Shown here: positions 44,793-53,392 of the stretch, piece by piece
Layout of the letters: each line of letters begins with the position of its first letter
Numbering within the stretch: position 1 is the first letter of the stretch
NCBI GenBank assembly: GCA_017858515.1
Contig: JAFMBM010000009.1
Span: forward strand, 1-64,000
Length of the DNA stretch: 64,000 nucleotides
Origin: Cryomorphaceae bacterium
GTDB lineage: Bacteria; Bacteroidota; Bacteroidia; Flavobacteriales; Schleiferiaceae
Direction: 5' to 3'
The notes under the pieces: generated by a model
Seen by the model: the letters and a program-made list of their open reading frames with translations, nothing else
The model's database searches: none
What the model was told of the DNA's origin: nothing
Position numbers and translations under genes: made by a program

Positions 44793-46257
44793 TTTCACTC
44801 GAATAATAAAGCAATCTGAGCGTTTCGCGGTTCTTACTGCTCTTATCATTCCGCTAATCCTCATTGCTTTTATTAAACAGAATAGCATTGCTGCGATATT
44901 GCTATTCTTAGCCTTTTGCGTGAGCTTTCTTATTCAAAGATTTCGCTTAACCAAAGGCCTATTCCTGCTCCTTCTTGCTACTACCCTATTTGGTTTAGAC
45001 TTTCCGCTTTTAGGTGGAAGTGAAATCACCCTTCCTTCCGAACCTCTCGCGGCATTATTATTCTTTACCGTACTCTTAGAATTTTATTTTGATAAAGAGC
45101 AACTCTATAAAGTGCTTAAACACCCCATCGCCTTAAATTTAATGTCGCTCATGCTCGTTTGGATCATAAGCAGTCTCTTTTCTAGTATGGTGCTAGTTTC
45201 TTTTAAGTATGTGATTGTCAATTGTGTTTTTCTCGTTTCAGCGGTAGGAGGAACCTATATCCTATTGACTAAGTACAATTTAAACTTTAGAACAACCTAC
45301 CTTATCAGTTCAGTAGCCGTTTTGTTTTTTAGTTTCTTCTCTGTTTATAATTTGTTGCCGTATCAGTTCAATCCGGGCGCAGCGCCTTTAATTGGAAAAC
45401 CCTTCTTTAAAGATCACACCGTTTTTTCTGCCAGCCTTTCTCTCTTCGTCTTTCCATTCTTGCTTTGGCCTCTTTACAACCCAAAATCTCCAAGAAACTA
45501 TCTATTTACAAGCATAGGCATCTTCCTGCTGATTAGTCTTTTTATCTCTAGCAGTCGAGCAGCTTGGATTTCCATTATTATTTCTTCTCTCTTCATAGGC
45601 TTTGTGTATTTGGGCGGTAGGCTTATACATCTTCTATTTATTGGAATTGGAATTTTCCTTCTTATTTGGTTGAACCAAAAGAGCATAGAAAATACTTTTC
45701 TGGTAAATCCATATTCGAGCAACGAATTAGGTGGAAACCTTCAAGATCAGGCACTCTCTGTTACAAATGTGAATAGTGATGTAAGTAATATTGAACGGCT
45801 AAATCGCTGGCGTTGTGCTTTACGAATGGGGATGGACAGACCACTAACTGGTTTTGGACCAGGCACCTATCAGTTTCAATATTTGGTTTATCAGCGTGAG
45901 GCAGAAATGACCTACATCAGTGTAACCGATCCATTTAATACGGTTTTAGGAAGAGGTGGTTCTGCACACTCTGAGTACCTACTTCTTTTATCTGAATCGG
46001 GTATTTTTGGATTGATTTGTTGGATTAGTCTTCAAATTCTACTCTTAATTATTTTTTTCCAAATTTGGAACTCATCCCTTCCAACCATTGAAAAGAACCT
46101 AAGTTTGGTCATATATGCTAGTCTTCTAACTTATAGCATCCACAGTTTATTTAATAATTACCTTGGAAATGCGGCTTTTAGTCTAACCTATTGGATGGCT
46201 TTTGGTGGATTATTGTATTTCGCAATTCGTGCTAAAGAGGCTCACCTTCATGAATAA
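44785..46257 (+). CDS. O-antigen ligase/polymerase family protein
   Basis: A 490-residue integral membrane protein with about 12 helices and the Wzy_C (O-antigen ligase) domain: ERLNRWRCALRMGMDRPLTGFGPGTYQF in the periplasmic loop, with the catalytic-loop His in GRGGSAHSEYLLLLSESGIFG. It would either polymerise repeat units or join finished chains to an acceptor. TTG start inside the Wzz stop region. The methyltransferase gene that follows begins before this one ends. Confidence 0.88.
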   Translation: MLDFTRIIKQSERFAVLTALIIPLILIAFIKQNSIAAILLFLAFCVSFLIQRFRLTKGLFLLLLATTLFGLDFPLLGGSEITLPSEPLAALLFFTVLLEFYFDKEQLYKVLKHPIALNLMSLMLVWIISSLFSSMVLVSFKYVIVNCVFLVSAVGGTYILLTKYNLNFRTTYLISSVAVLFFSFFSVYNLLPYQFNPGAAPLIGKPFFKDHTVFSASLSLFVFPFLLWPLYNPKSPRNYLFTSIGIFLLISLFISSSRAAWISIIISSLFIGFVYLGGRLIHLLFIGIGIFLLIWLNQKSIENTFLVNPYSSNELGGNLQDQALSVTNVNSDVSNIERLNRWRCALRMGMDRPLTGFGPGTYQFQYLVYQREAEMTYISVTDPFNTVLGRGGSAHSEYLLLLSESGIFGLICWISLQILLLIIFFQIWNSSLPTIEKNLSLVIYASLLTYSIHSLFNNYLGNAAFSLTYWMAFGGLLYFAIRAKEAHLHE

Positions 46258-46981
46258 TCAACCTATCCATAGAAAAGATTTAGATGAATTCTCATCACTC
46301 TATCTATCGTTAAGACAAAAGGAAGGGCGTTTGTTAACAGATGATCAACTGCGATTGCTCCCTTTTCCTCATTCTTTGAGTCCATCTTTGAAATTGGAAT
46401 GGAAACAAAGGGCAGACAATATGAAAAAGCTAAGCCAATTGTTGAAGACCGATGTTTCCGAAGGCTCTCCTATACTCGACTTAGGTTGTGGAAATGGTTG
46501 GATGTCGAATGCCATCGCTCAAATGGGCTTTGAGACCACTGGAATGGATATCAATCGAATGGAATTAGAACAAGCTCAAAGAGTGTTTATTAGAGAAAAC
46601 TTAGAATTCATTCATGCCAATATATTCGAATGGGAACCTATAAAAAAGTACAAAGCAGTAGTTATTGGTGCCGCTTTGCATTATTTCCCCTCACCTAAGG
46701 CCCTGTTTGATCGTTTATTTAGAAGTATGCCCCATCTTCAAAGTATTTTTATCTGCGAAACACACTTCTATTCTGAAAGAGAAAAAGAGGCCGCAAAAAA
46801 TCGAAGCTTCTTGTATTATAAAGAATTAGGGAGTGAACAGATGATTTCCTTCTACCATCATTTTAGTTTAGATGACCTAGGACACGAAGCACGCATTCGA
46901 GTGGCTCCTTCCAGAATAAAGCGATTTTTTAATCACAATAGCAGCCTTTTTCCAATCATTGAAATCCGTTCTTCTAAGTGA
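46250..46981 (+). CDS. class I SAM-dependent methyltransferase
   Basis: A 243-residue methyltransferase. The SAM site is PILDLGCGNGWMSNAIAQMGFETTGMDINRME (motif I) and FIHANIFEW; VVIGAALHYFPSPKALFDRLF is motif II/III. It has an N-terminal helical extension of about 55 residues. The ATG at 46250 overlaps the end of the O-antigen gene by eight bases. The open frame extends upstream but in the ligase gene. Substrate probably a sugar, lipid or nucleotide-linked intermediate; not determinable. Confidence 0.87.
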   Translation: MNNQPIHRKDLDEFSSLYLSLRQKEGRLLTDDQLRLLPFPHSLSPSLKLEWKQRADNMKKLSQLLKTDVSEGSPILDLGCGNGWMSNAIAQMGFETTGMDINRMELEQAQRVFIRENLEFIHANIFEWEPIKKYKAVVIGAALHYFPSPKALFDRLFRSMPHLQSIFICETHFYSEREKEAAKNRSFLYYKELGSEQMISFYHHFSLDDLGHEARIRVAPSRIKRFFNHNSSLFPIIEIRSSK

Positions 46982-47931
46982 TGTATTCTAGCAATACATA
47001 TTCGCAAAAGCCTGCCTCAGTATCTGATACAACCCTTCAACTTATCTTGGAAAAGCTGATTTATTTTGAAGTGTTTAAGCATCCTCTAACTCTTCAAGAA
47101 CTAATAAACTTATTAAGCGAAAAAAGAACGGAAATAGAAGTCAAATCAGTTTTAGACTATTTAATAGACAAAGGGATTTGCGTTGAATTTGAATTGTTCT
47201 TCAGCTTGAGTGACAATATTCAAGAAGAGGTAGAACTTCGCAAGAGAAAGGAAGAATGGGCAAAACACTTCTTAAATATGAGTTATAGATATGGCAAATT
47301 GATTAGCTCCTTCCCCTTTGTTAGAGCACTGGCCATTTCAGGCTCTTTGAGCAAAGGTGTCATTCATGAAAAAGGAGACATTGACTATTTTATTGTAACC
47401 GAGCACAATCGCCTATGGATTGCGCGCATGGCGCTCATTTTATACAAAAAGATATTTCTACTGAACTCTCAGAAGTACTTCTGTGTCAATTATTTCATAT
47501 CTGAAAAGAACTTAGCACTTCCAGAAAGAGATCTCTTTACTGCCACTGAAATTGTAACTCTGCTTCCCTTATTCAATCCAAAAGGCATTATGGCCTTTCA
47601 ACATTCAAACCATTGGATTTCGGATTTTTATAGCCATTTTAAAAATCCAGTATCCGTTCCAAAAGTCGAAGCACACTTCCCTTGGTACAAGAAAGCAATT
47701 GAAAAAGTCTTTAGCAATTTTTTAGGCGATTGGATGGATTTACTCTGTATGCGCATCACTCACAGCTATTTTCAATTTAAATTTAAATCTTTCGGTAAGA
47801 TCAAACTAGAACGAAGCATGAGGAGCAAAAGAAATCTAAGTAAGCATCATCCCAACGATTTTCAGGAACGTGTTTCTCTATCAATGAAAAAGCGCAAAAT
47901 AGAGATCTACGAACAACTTAGAATGTCTTAA
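46978..47931 (+). CDS. nucleotidyltransferase-fold protein
   Basis: A 317-residue protein with a winged-helix-like N-terminus (about 15-75, KHPLTLQELINLLSEKRTEIEVKSVLDYLIDKGICVEFE) and a pol-beta-type nucleotidyltransferase domain: LAISGSLSKGVIHEKGDIDYFIVTE holds the GSxxxG and the DxD metal pair. A helical C-terminus follows. In similar loci this type of protein sits next to B12 radical SAM enzymes. Overlaps both neighbours by one to four bases. Confidence 0.78.
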   Translation: MMYSSNTYSQKPASVSDTTLQLILEKLIYFEVFKHPLTLQELINLLSEKRTEIEVKSVLDYLIDKGICVEFELFFSLSDNIQEEVELRKRKEEWAKHFLNMSYRYGKLISSFPFVRALAISGSLSKGVIHEKGDIDYFIVTEHNRLWIARMALILYKKIFLLNSQKYFCVNYFISEKNLALPERDLFTATEIVTLLPLFNPKGIMAFQHSNHWISDFYSHFKNPVSVPKVEAHFPWYKKAIEKVFSNFLGDWMDLLCMRITHSYFQFKFKSFGKIKLERSMRSKRNLSKHHPNDFQERVSLSMKKRKIEIYEQLRMS

Positions 47932-49355
47932 TGCGAATTCTTGTTACCCATAATTATTATCTACCCCTAGACCCAAAGCAGTTCAAGGCACAAAAGCCCT
48001 ATCCTCCTTTGGGAACTTTATATGCCGCTTCTGTATTGAGAAAGCAGACAACTGATTTGCATTTTCACGATGTTCAATTTCAATCAGACCCCAATCATTT
48101 TGCTTCGGTTCTATCCAAAGTCAAGCCTGAAGTTGTTTTAATCTATGAGGATGGCTTTAACTACCTGACCAAAATGTGCCTTACTAATATGCGTGAGGCC
48201 GCATTTAGAATGATTGAACTAGCAAAAGAAGTCAATGCAAAAGTTTGGATATCGGGCAGTGATAGCACAGATCATTATACCGAATATCTAGATAAAGGAG
48301 CGGATGTAGTTCTTTTTGGCGAAGGAGAACAAACACTTGTCGATTTAATTCAAAACCCTGACCTTCAATCTATAAAAGGCATTGCATTCTATCATCAATC
48401 TAAAGTCCTTAGCACTCCTAAACGACCTGTATTAAACGATTTAGATAGCCTAGGCTTTCCCGAATGGGACTTGCTTGATATTGTTCCCTACCAAAAAGCT
48501 TGGAGTCAACACGGCTACTTCTCAATCAATATTGCCACTACACGGGGTTGTCCGTTTAAATGCAATTGGTGTGCGAAACCGATTTATGGCAATCGATACA
48601 ATAGCCATTCTCCTGAATACATTACTCAGTTAATCGAGTATATGAAATCGCTTTTTTCATTTGATCACATCTGGTTTTGTGATGATATTTTTGGACTCAA
48701 ACCCAATTGGGTGCAAGAGTTTAGTCATTTGCTTTCTGAAAAGAGTCTCAGAATTCCTTTTAAAATTCAAAGCAGAGCGGATCTATTAGTAAAAGAAAAT
48801 ACGGTGGAAGCCCTGGCACAAGCAGGTTGCGATGAAGTTTGGATTGGTGCCGAAAGTGGCTCTCAAAAGATATTAGATGCCATGGATAAGGGCACTAGCA
48901 TTGACCAAATAAGGAAGAGTAGTTTCTTGATGAAGCAGTATGGTATTAATCCTTGTTTCTTTCTTCAATTTGGATATTTAGGGGAAGACTGGCAAGATAT
49001 TCAGGCTACTTTACAAATGGTGGAAGAGCTAATGCCTTATGATATTGGCGTATCTGTTTCTTATCCTCTGCCTGGAACGCCTTTTTATGAAAAGGTGCAA
49101 AATCAACTTACTGAAAGGGCGAATTGGACTGATAGCGACGAGCTTCTTATGATGTATAAGGCCAACTTTTCGCCCGATTTCTACAAGACGCTGCATAGGC
49201 TGTTGCATCGAAGATTCAGATCGAGTGCTGCTTGGAGAAGCTTCCGTAGCGAATACAAGCCTAAAGAACTTTTAAAGGGGCTCTATCATGGTGTATTCCA
49301 TTTAATTGAGAAGAGAAATTTAGAAAAACACCTCGCCGTTTCAGGAATAAAATGA
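47931..49355 (+). CDS. B12-binding radical SAM protein
   Basis: A 474-residue protein. The N-terminal cobalamin-binding Rossmann part (about 1-150) has KPYPPLGTLYAASVLRKQTTDLHFHDVQF and WISGSDSTDHYTEYLDKGADVVLFGEGE. The radical SAM core (about 190-400) has the 4Fe-4S motif GCPFKCNWCAKP (Cys about 206, 210, 213), with IWFCDDIFG, VWIGAESGSQKILDAMDKG and a C-terminal region of about 70 residues. These enzymes methylate or rearrange unactivated carbons. It overlaps the neighbouring methyltransferase, so a shared substrate is likely. Confidence 0.9.
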   Translation: MRILVTHNYYLPLDPKQFKAQKPYPPLGTLYAASVLRKQTTDLHFHDVQFQSDPNHFASVLSKVKPEVVLIYEDGFNYLTKMCLTNMREAAFRMIELAKEVNAKVWISGSDSTDHYTEYLDKGADVVLFGEGEQTLVDLIQNPDLQSIKGIAFYHQSKVLSTPKRPVLNDLDSLGFPEWDLLDIVPYQKAWSQHGYFSINIATTRGCPFKCNWCAKPIYGNRYNSHSPEYITQLIEYMKSLFSFDHIWFCDDIFGLKPNWVQEFSHLLSEKSLRIPFKIQSRADLLVKENTVEALAQAGCDEVWIGAESGSQKILDAMDKGTSIDQIRKSSFLMKQYGINPCFFLQFGYLGEDWQDIQATLQMVEELMPYDIGVSVSYPLPGTPFYEKVQNQLTERANWTDSDELLMMYKANFSPDFYKTLHRLLHRRFRSSAAWRSFRSEYKPKELLKGLYHGVFHLIEKRNLEKHLAVSGIK

Positions 49356-50191
49356 AGAAAATAGAGAATACAGAAGCCATAAAAGCCTTTTCGAATCAGA
49401 GTTCTATTTTCGATGCATTTTATTCCCCAAGCCCGATTGTACAATACAAGAGAATGCGAGTTCGTAGGCTGCTTTCAAAATATCTAAAAGAAGAAAGTAA
49501 GGTATTGGAGCTTAATTCCGGTACTGGTGAAGACGCCCTCTGGCTTGCCTCTCAAAAACATACTGTGCTTTCAACCGATCTAAGTGAAGGCATGTTGAAT
49601 ACTCAAAAAGAGAAGATTTTACATTCTGATTATTCTGGAAGGATAAGCACCAAAGCCCTAAGCTTCTTAGATTTACATACTCTCGAAGGTTCATTTGATG
49701 CAATATTCAGCAATTTCGGCGGGCTGAATTGCACTTCACATCTCGATAAAGTACTAAACGAGTGCGATAGACTTTTAAAACCCAATGGCCTTTTAGTGCT
49801 TACAATAATGCCTCCTAATTGCCTATGGGAATGGCTTTTTGCACTGAAATTCAATTTTAAACTTGCCTTTAGAAGAAAGAAAAAAGGCGGAACCTTGGCC
49901 CATTTGGAAGGAGAATACTTCCAAACCTATTACTATACGCCTACTTTTATTCAAGAACAACTCCCTCTATTTCAAACAGAAGCCTTAGAAGCTCTTTGCC
50001 TAAGCGTTCCTCCTGAGTTCCTTAGAGATCGCTTTCTACCCTATCCAAGAATATTGAATACCCTCATTCAATTCGAGGAAAAAATTAAATCTCTCCCCAT
50101 TCTCCGTTCCATTGGCGACTACTATATTCTTGTGCTAAGAAAGAAAGAAATAAACACTCTTCTTACGGATTACAGTAATCGCAATAGGTAG
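49352..50191 (+). CDS. class I SAM-dependent methyltransferase
   Basis: A 279-residue methyltransferase. The SAM motif is KVLELNSGTGEDALWLASQKHTVLSTDLSEGML and motif II/III is FDAIFSNFGGLNCTSHLDKVLNECDRLLKPNGLLVLTIMPP. The C-terminal half (about 160-270) has a hydrophobic membrane-binding stretch (CLWEWLFALKFNFKLAF). The four-base overlap with the radical SAM gene and the absence of a further gene downstream mark the end of the first polysaccharide block. It converges with, and overlaps by 29 bases, the DUF6671 gene. Confidence 0.88.
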   Translation: MKKIENTEAIKAFSNQSSIFDAFYSPSPIVQYKRMRVRRLLSKYLKEESKVLELNSGTGEDALWLASQKHTVLSTDLSEGMLNTQKEKILHSDYSGRISTKALSFLDLHTLEGSFDAIFSNFGGLNCTSHLDKVLNECDRLLKPNGLLVLTIMPPNCLWEWLFALKFNFKLAFRRKKKGGTLAHLEGEYFQTYYYTPTFIQEQLPLFQTEALEALCLSVPPEFLRDRFLPYPRILNTLIQFEEKIKSLPILRSIGDYYILVLRKKEINTLLTDYSNRNR

Positions 50192-51017
50192 GGTCTTCTG
50201 ATTCTTTCCCATGAGGGAAATGAGCTTCTTTAGAAAAACCACAATGCTGGCAACTGAATATATGGCTTAGAATAGAATTCGTAGGAGTTCCGCATAAGCC
50301 ACATGGTAGCCCTTTCTTGGCATCGGTAATGCTAAATCCCGGGGTTTTACACTCAGGACAAAGAGATTGCATCCGTTTCACCAATTCCCTTGTGGCATTT
50401 TCAATCACCCTCATTCGGCTTGGATTATGCATTGCCCTCATATCGGTTTCTGCATAAACTCTATTGTCTTTCTCAAAGAGCGAATTGAAAACCACCTTCA
50501 ATTTGGTGAAATCATTTATTCCTTTCGCTATTTCGGACGCCTCTTCTTTAGACTTCCGTAGAATGAGGGCATGTGAAGGAAATTGTACGCTTTCTGCAAA
50601 ATCGAGTAGCTGCTTTTCACTCGTTACCTCCATCCCATTAAAATTGGTTTGGGTACTTAATTCGCGCACTACAATTTCTAAGTTGTTCTTTTTGTCGATT
50701 AAAATCAGCCATTCTTCATCCGCGCTAATAAAAAACAAGGAAGGATGGGGACCAAATGAACCTTCCGAGGCTATTCCTAAATCGCAGTGAGTGGCCTCCA
50801 TTGCCATTAAACATTTTTGTCGAACGGTCTCCAAAGGATTCTTTTTTCTTTCCACCTCGCCACTAAAGGTTCCCAGAAGGTCAGTGTCAAAATCGATTGG
50901 AACAAAAGAGAAAAGCCCAAACTCTTTTTCCAAAATGGGCCCTATAACTCGCTCCTTTTGATGTTGAGTGGCAATAACCACCCTTCTTCCTTCGAATATA
51001 TTTTCTAAGTTACTCAT
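50163..51017 (-). CDS. DUF6671-like protein with C-terminal zinc ribbon
   Basis: A 284-residue cytoplasmic protein. The N-terminal part (about 1-200) begins VVIATQHQKERVIGPILEKEFGLFSFVPIDFDTDLLGTFSGE, matching DUF6671, with ETVRQKCLMAMEATHCDLGIASEGSFGPHPSLFFISADEEWLI. The C-terminus has four CxxC knuckles (CPEC, CGLC, CQHC, CDYC), which form zinc ribbons. The function is unknown. It lies inside the polysaccharide locus but on the other strand and is probably unrelated. Confidence 0.8.
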   Translation of the reverse strand: MSNLENIFEGRRVVIATQHQKERVIGPILEKEFGLFSFVPIDFDTDLLGTFSGEVERKKNPLETVRQKCLMAMEATHCDLGIASEGSFGPHPSLFFISADEEWLILIDKKNNLEIVVRELSTQTNFNGMEVTSEKQLLDFAESVQFPSHALILRKSKEEASEIAKGINDFTKLKVVFNSLFEKDNRVYAETDMRAMHNPSRMRVIENATRELVKRMQSLCPECKTPGFSITDAKKGLPCGLCGTPTNSILSHIFSCQHCGFSKEAHFPHGKESEDPTYCDYCNP

Positions 51018-51252
51018 CCAATAAATCCTTTGAAATTAAGCTTAGCTTTTTGTTTATCCTTCGTTTTTAGGTGGAAGGATAGTCAGAATCCATTCTTATC
51101 CCAAAACTACCTTCATACTAAACTAAAATACCTTTTTGCATTAGGACTTTCTTCTTCATCCTGAGGCAATGGCTGAAAAAAAATGAGCCAAGTTAGGTTC
51201 AAATTTTACAGACTAAGACTCAATCCTTTCTTGAAAAAGCACTCTTTTCCAT
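51018..51252. other. intergenic region
   Basis: No coding signal. It contains an ATCCTTC/GAAGGAT dyad (51056-51080) with an 11-base loop, possibly an RNA hairpin in the leader of the DUF6671 gene. Confidence 0.3.
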
Positions 51253-51615
51253 TCACCTAGGTAAACTCTGTCCGAAAGTCAGCAAGTTATTGTCGGGATC
51301 TAGAATGGCAAATTCTCTCTGTCCCCAGGACTTGTTTTGCAATTGCCCATTCGGATGAATGCTTACCTTATTGTCCAGAAAGGTTTGGTACAATCGGTCA
51401 ATATCATTGGTTCGAATATACACTTGACCATAATTCTCAGCAGGATCAAGCTCTTTAAATTCAAAAAAGTGGATTTGTATTTGGTCTTTCTGCATGATCA
51501 AATACACTTCAAAATCCTCACTTCCTATGTCGGTGAATCCCAATTTGTTTTCATAGAAATCTCTTGTGCGCTTTCGATTGCGCATGGGAAGTTTTGGATT
51601 GATATCTGTAATCAT
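51253..51615 (-). CDS. VOC family (glyoxalase/bleomycin-resistance-like) protein
   Basis: A 120-residue vicinal oxygen chelate fold protein. RNRKRTRDFYENKLGFTDIG, QIQIHFFEFKEL and WGQREFAILDPDNNLLTFG reproduce the beta-alpha-beta-beta-beta module and the metal-side Glu/His positions of bleomycin-binding proteins. Its substrate is not known. Stand-alone gene. Confidence 0.88.
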   Translation of the reverse strand: MITDINPKLPMRNRKRTRDFYENKLGFTDIGSEDFEVYLIMQKDQIQIHFFEFKELDPAENYGQVYIRTNDIDRLYQTFLDNKVSIHPNGQLQNKSWGQREFAILDPDNNLLTFGQSLPR

Positions 51616-51758
51616 ATCTGACTATTCTAAGTTCTATATCAAACAAGTCATGGCTAGTTCAAATTCAAGCCCCAACTGCCTTTTCACTCCTTTTTGGATT
51701 AATACAAAATTCTATTTCTATCCGGCTAAAATCATTGATATCGAGAAAAACAGAGCGA

Positions 51759-52232
51759 TTACTCTGGTTTGCTATCGATTTTTAATTGAAGGGCGTGAAG
51801 AAAATTGCGCAAGTACTGATCCATAAAAGGACGATAGGATTTATGATCTGTATTTCGGAAAAAAGCACTCAATTCAGGCTTGCTCAATTTTCTATCGATG
51901 GAAGCAAAGAGATCTAGAATATCATCTGTTTTCAGATCGAGTGCAATCTTTAGTTTCCTAAGTATGATATTGTTGTTTAAACGAGATTCAGGTTCAGGTT
52001 CAGGTTGAGGTCCTTCTCGCTTCCCTCTTTTTTCAATGATTAAGCCATTCAGAAAAAGGGCAAGTTCTCTATCCATCATTTCAACCATATCTGGATCTTC
52101 ATCCTTCTTCAACCAACTGCTCACTTGAGATCTATCCACTTCGTAATCAGCTAATTTAAAGATATCCATCATTTGCTGATCGCCAAAATCGAAGATATAG
52201 CGAATACGCCTTAACACATCATTGTTTGTCAT
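51759..52232 (-). CDS. DUF1456 family protein
   Basis: A 157-residue protein with two tandem DUF1456 units: NNDVLRRIRYIFDFGDQQMMDIFKLADYEVDRSQVSSWLKKDED (about 2-46) and NNIILRKLKIALDLKTDDILDLFASIDRKLSKPELSAFFRNTDH (about 85-130), joined by a Pro/Glu linker (EGPQPEPEPESR). It is similar to E. coli YehS. The function is unknown; the helical units may bind nucleic acid or protein. Confidence 0.88.
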   Translation of the reverse strand: MTNNDVLRRIRYIFDFGDQQMMDIFKLADYEVDRSQVSSWLKKDEDPDMVEMMDRELALFLNGLIIEKRGKREGPQPEPEPESRLNNNIILRKLKIALDLKTDDILDLFASIDRKLSKPELSAFFRNTDHKSYRPFMDQYLRNFLHALQLKIDSKPE

Positions 52233-52629
52233 TGTGCTCGTTTAAATACATTGAGTTGAGATGAAGATTTGTCTTTTGTGAAGTCGCCATCCAACCAAGT
52301 TAATTGAAAATTCAGCCTAGCCCTGCGTTAATCTTTCAATTAAAAGCTTTGGAAGAATACAGAACCATTCAATGCAAAGGTACACTTGGCTAATAAGGCT
52401 TTCTATTCTGCGGCCTATGGACTTCTTTGATCGATTTCAAAAGACAAATGAAGCGCTTGGCTCTTGGTAAAACGCAATCATTTTGGACTGGCACCAAAAA
52501 CTAAAGCGCAGCATTGGAGAATACAATGATATGGGTCTTGCCTAGGCTATATACGGTTCACTTTGGTCTACAGTCTATCTTTTATCAACCGCACTTTTTA
52601 TTGTAAAGTTGCACTTGCAAACGGATTTA
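52233..52629. other. intergenic region, possibly with gene debris
   Basis: About 400 bases without an intact gene. At 52417-52470 an 18-codon open frame reads MDFFDRFQKTNEALGSW then stops; it resembles the first residues of a PLP-dependent aminotransferase found next to polysaccharide genes in this phylum, but I cannot trace it further with confidence. The rest shows nothing. Confidence 0.35.
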
Positions 52630-53286
52630 ATGCTTGAACTTATTTTTTTTCATCTTCCAAAAACAGGTGGATCGTCTATTCTAAAAACGCTGAACCACGT
52701 TTATGGAGAAGAATACGTTCGTCACTTTGAGCGCGATGAATGTTTGGATTTGAATAACCGTGGTATAAAAATTTCCAATATCATTGGACCAGAAATCAAG
52801 GTAATCCATGGTCATTTTCGATATAAAGAAGTAAAAGACCTTGTAAAGCGAGACAATCCCAAGTTGGTCAGCTTTTTTAGGGAGCCTGTTTCGAGGGTTA
52901 TTTCAAATTACTACTGGTGGAAACACAGCCTTAGTGACAAACCAGAACATCCATCATATCACCTTAGAAATCAAGAATTAAGAAGCTACATTAAAGGAAA
53001 AGTTACGCAAAACAAAATGAGTTATTTTTTAAAAGGAGCTTCTTTAAAAAACTTCGCCTTCATTGGTTTTCTAGATCAATTTGATGAAGATCTCAAAAAG
53101 ATGGGTGATATTTTCAATTGGCCAGCTACCCCCAGTTTTCATGAGAAAAAGGCATCCACCTTTAAAAGGGAAAACGATGTAAGTCAAACAGATGAATTGC
53201 TTAAAGCAATCATCCGACTAAACAAAAAGGATATGAAGCTTTATAAAATGGCCTTAGATCAATCGAAGGCTCAGCGGAACGACTAA
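52630..53286 (+). CDS. sulfotransferase, family 2 type
   Basis: A 218-residue sulfotransferase that would move sulfate from PAPS to a sugar. The PAPS 5'-phosphosulfate loop is FFHLPKTGGSSILKTLNHV at the N-terminus and the 3'-phosphate motif is VSFFREPVSRVISNYYWWKH. The central HGHFRYKEVKDLV strand carries the catalytic-region histidine. Carbohydrate sulfotransferases of the Sulfotransfer_2 family have this layout. The open frame starts at a TTG, but the ATG at 52630 (MLELIF) places the P-loop-like motif properly. It begins the second polysaccharide block. Confidence 0.87.
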   Translation: MLELIFFHLPKTGGSSILKTLNHVYGEEYVRHFERDECLDLNNRGIKISNIIGPEIKVIHGHFRYKEVKDLVKRDNPKLVSFFREPVSRVISNYYWWKHSLSDKPEHPSYHLRNQELRSYIKGKVTQNKMSYFLKGASLKNFAFIGFLDQFDEDLKKMGDIFNWPATPSFHEKKASTFKRENDVSQTDELLKAIIRLNKKDMKLYKMALDQSKAQRND

Positions 53287-53392
53287 AATGCGTATTTGTT
53301 ATAAACATGGGCTCTTTTATTTTATGGTATGTCTTAATTTTGTTGCTTAATATAAAATCGGAGCATTTGCTCTGTATGCTCACCTATCCGAT

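Noticed and set aside
50163-52232. DUF6671, VOC and DUF1456 genes as part of the polysaccharide system
   Set aside because: They lie on the other strand, are separated by gaps of over 100 bases and belong to unrelated families. I read them as a bystander block between the two glycan blocks.
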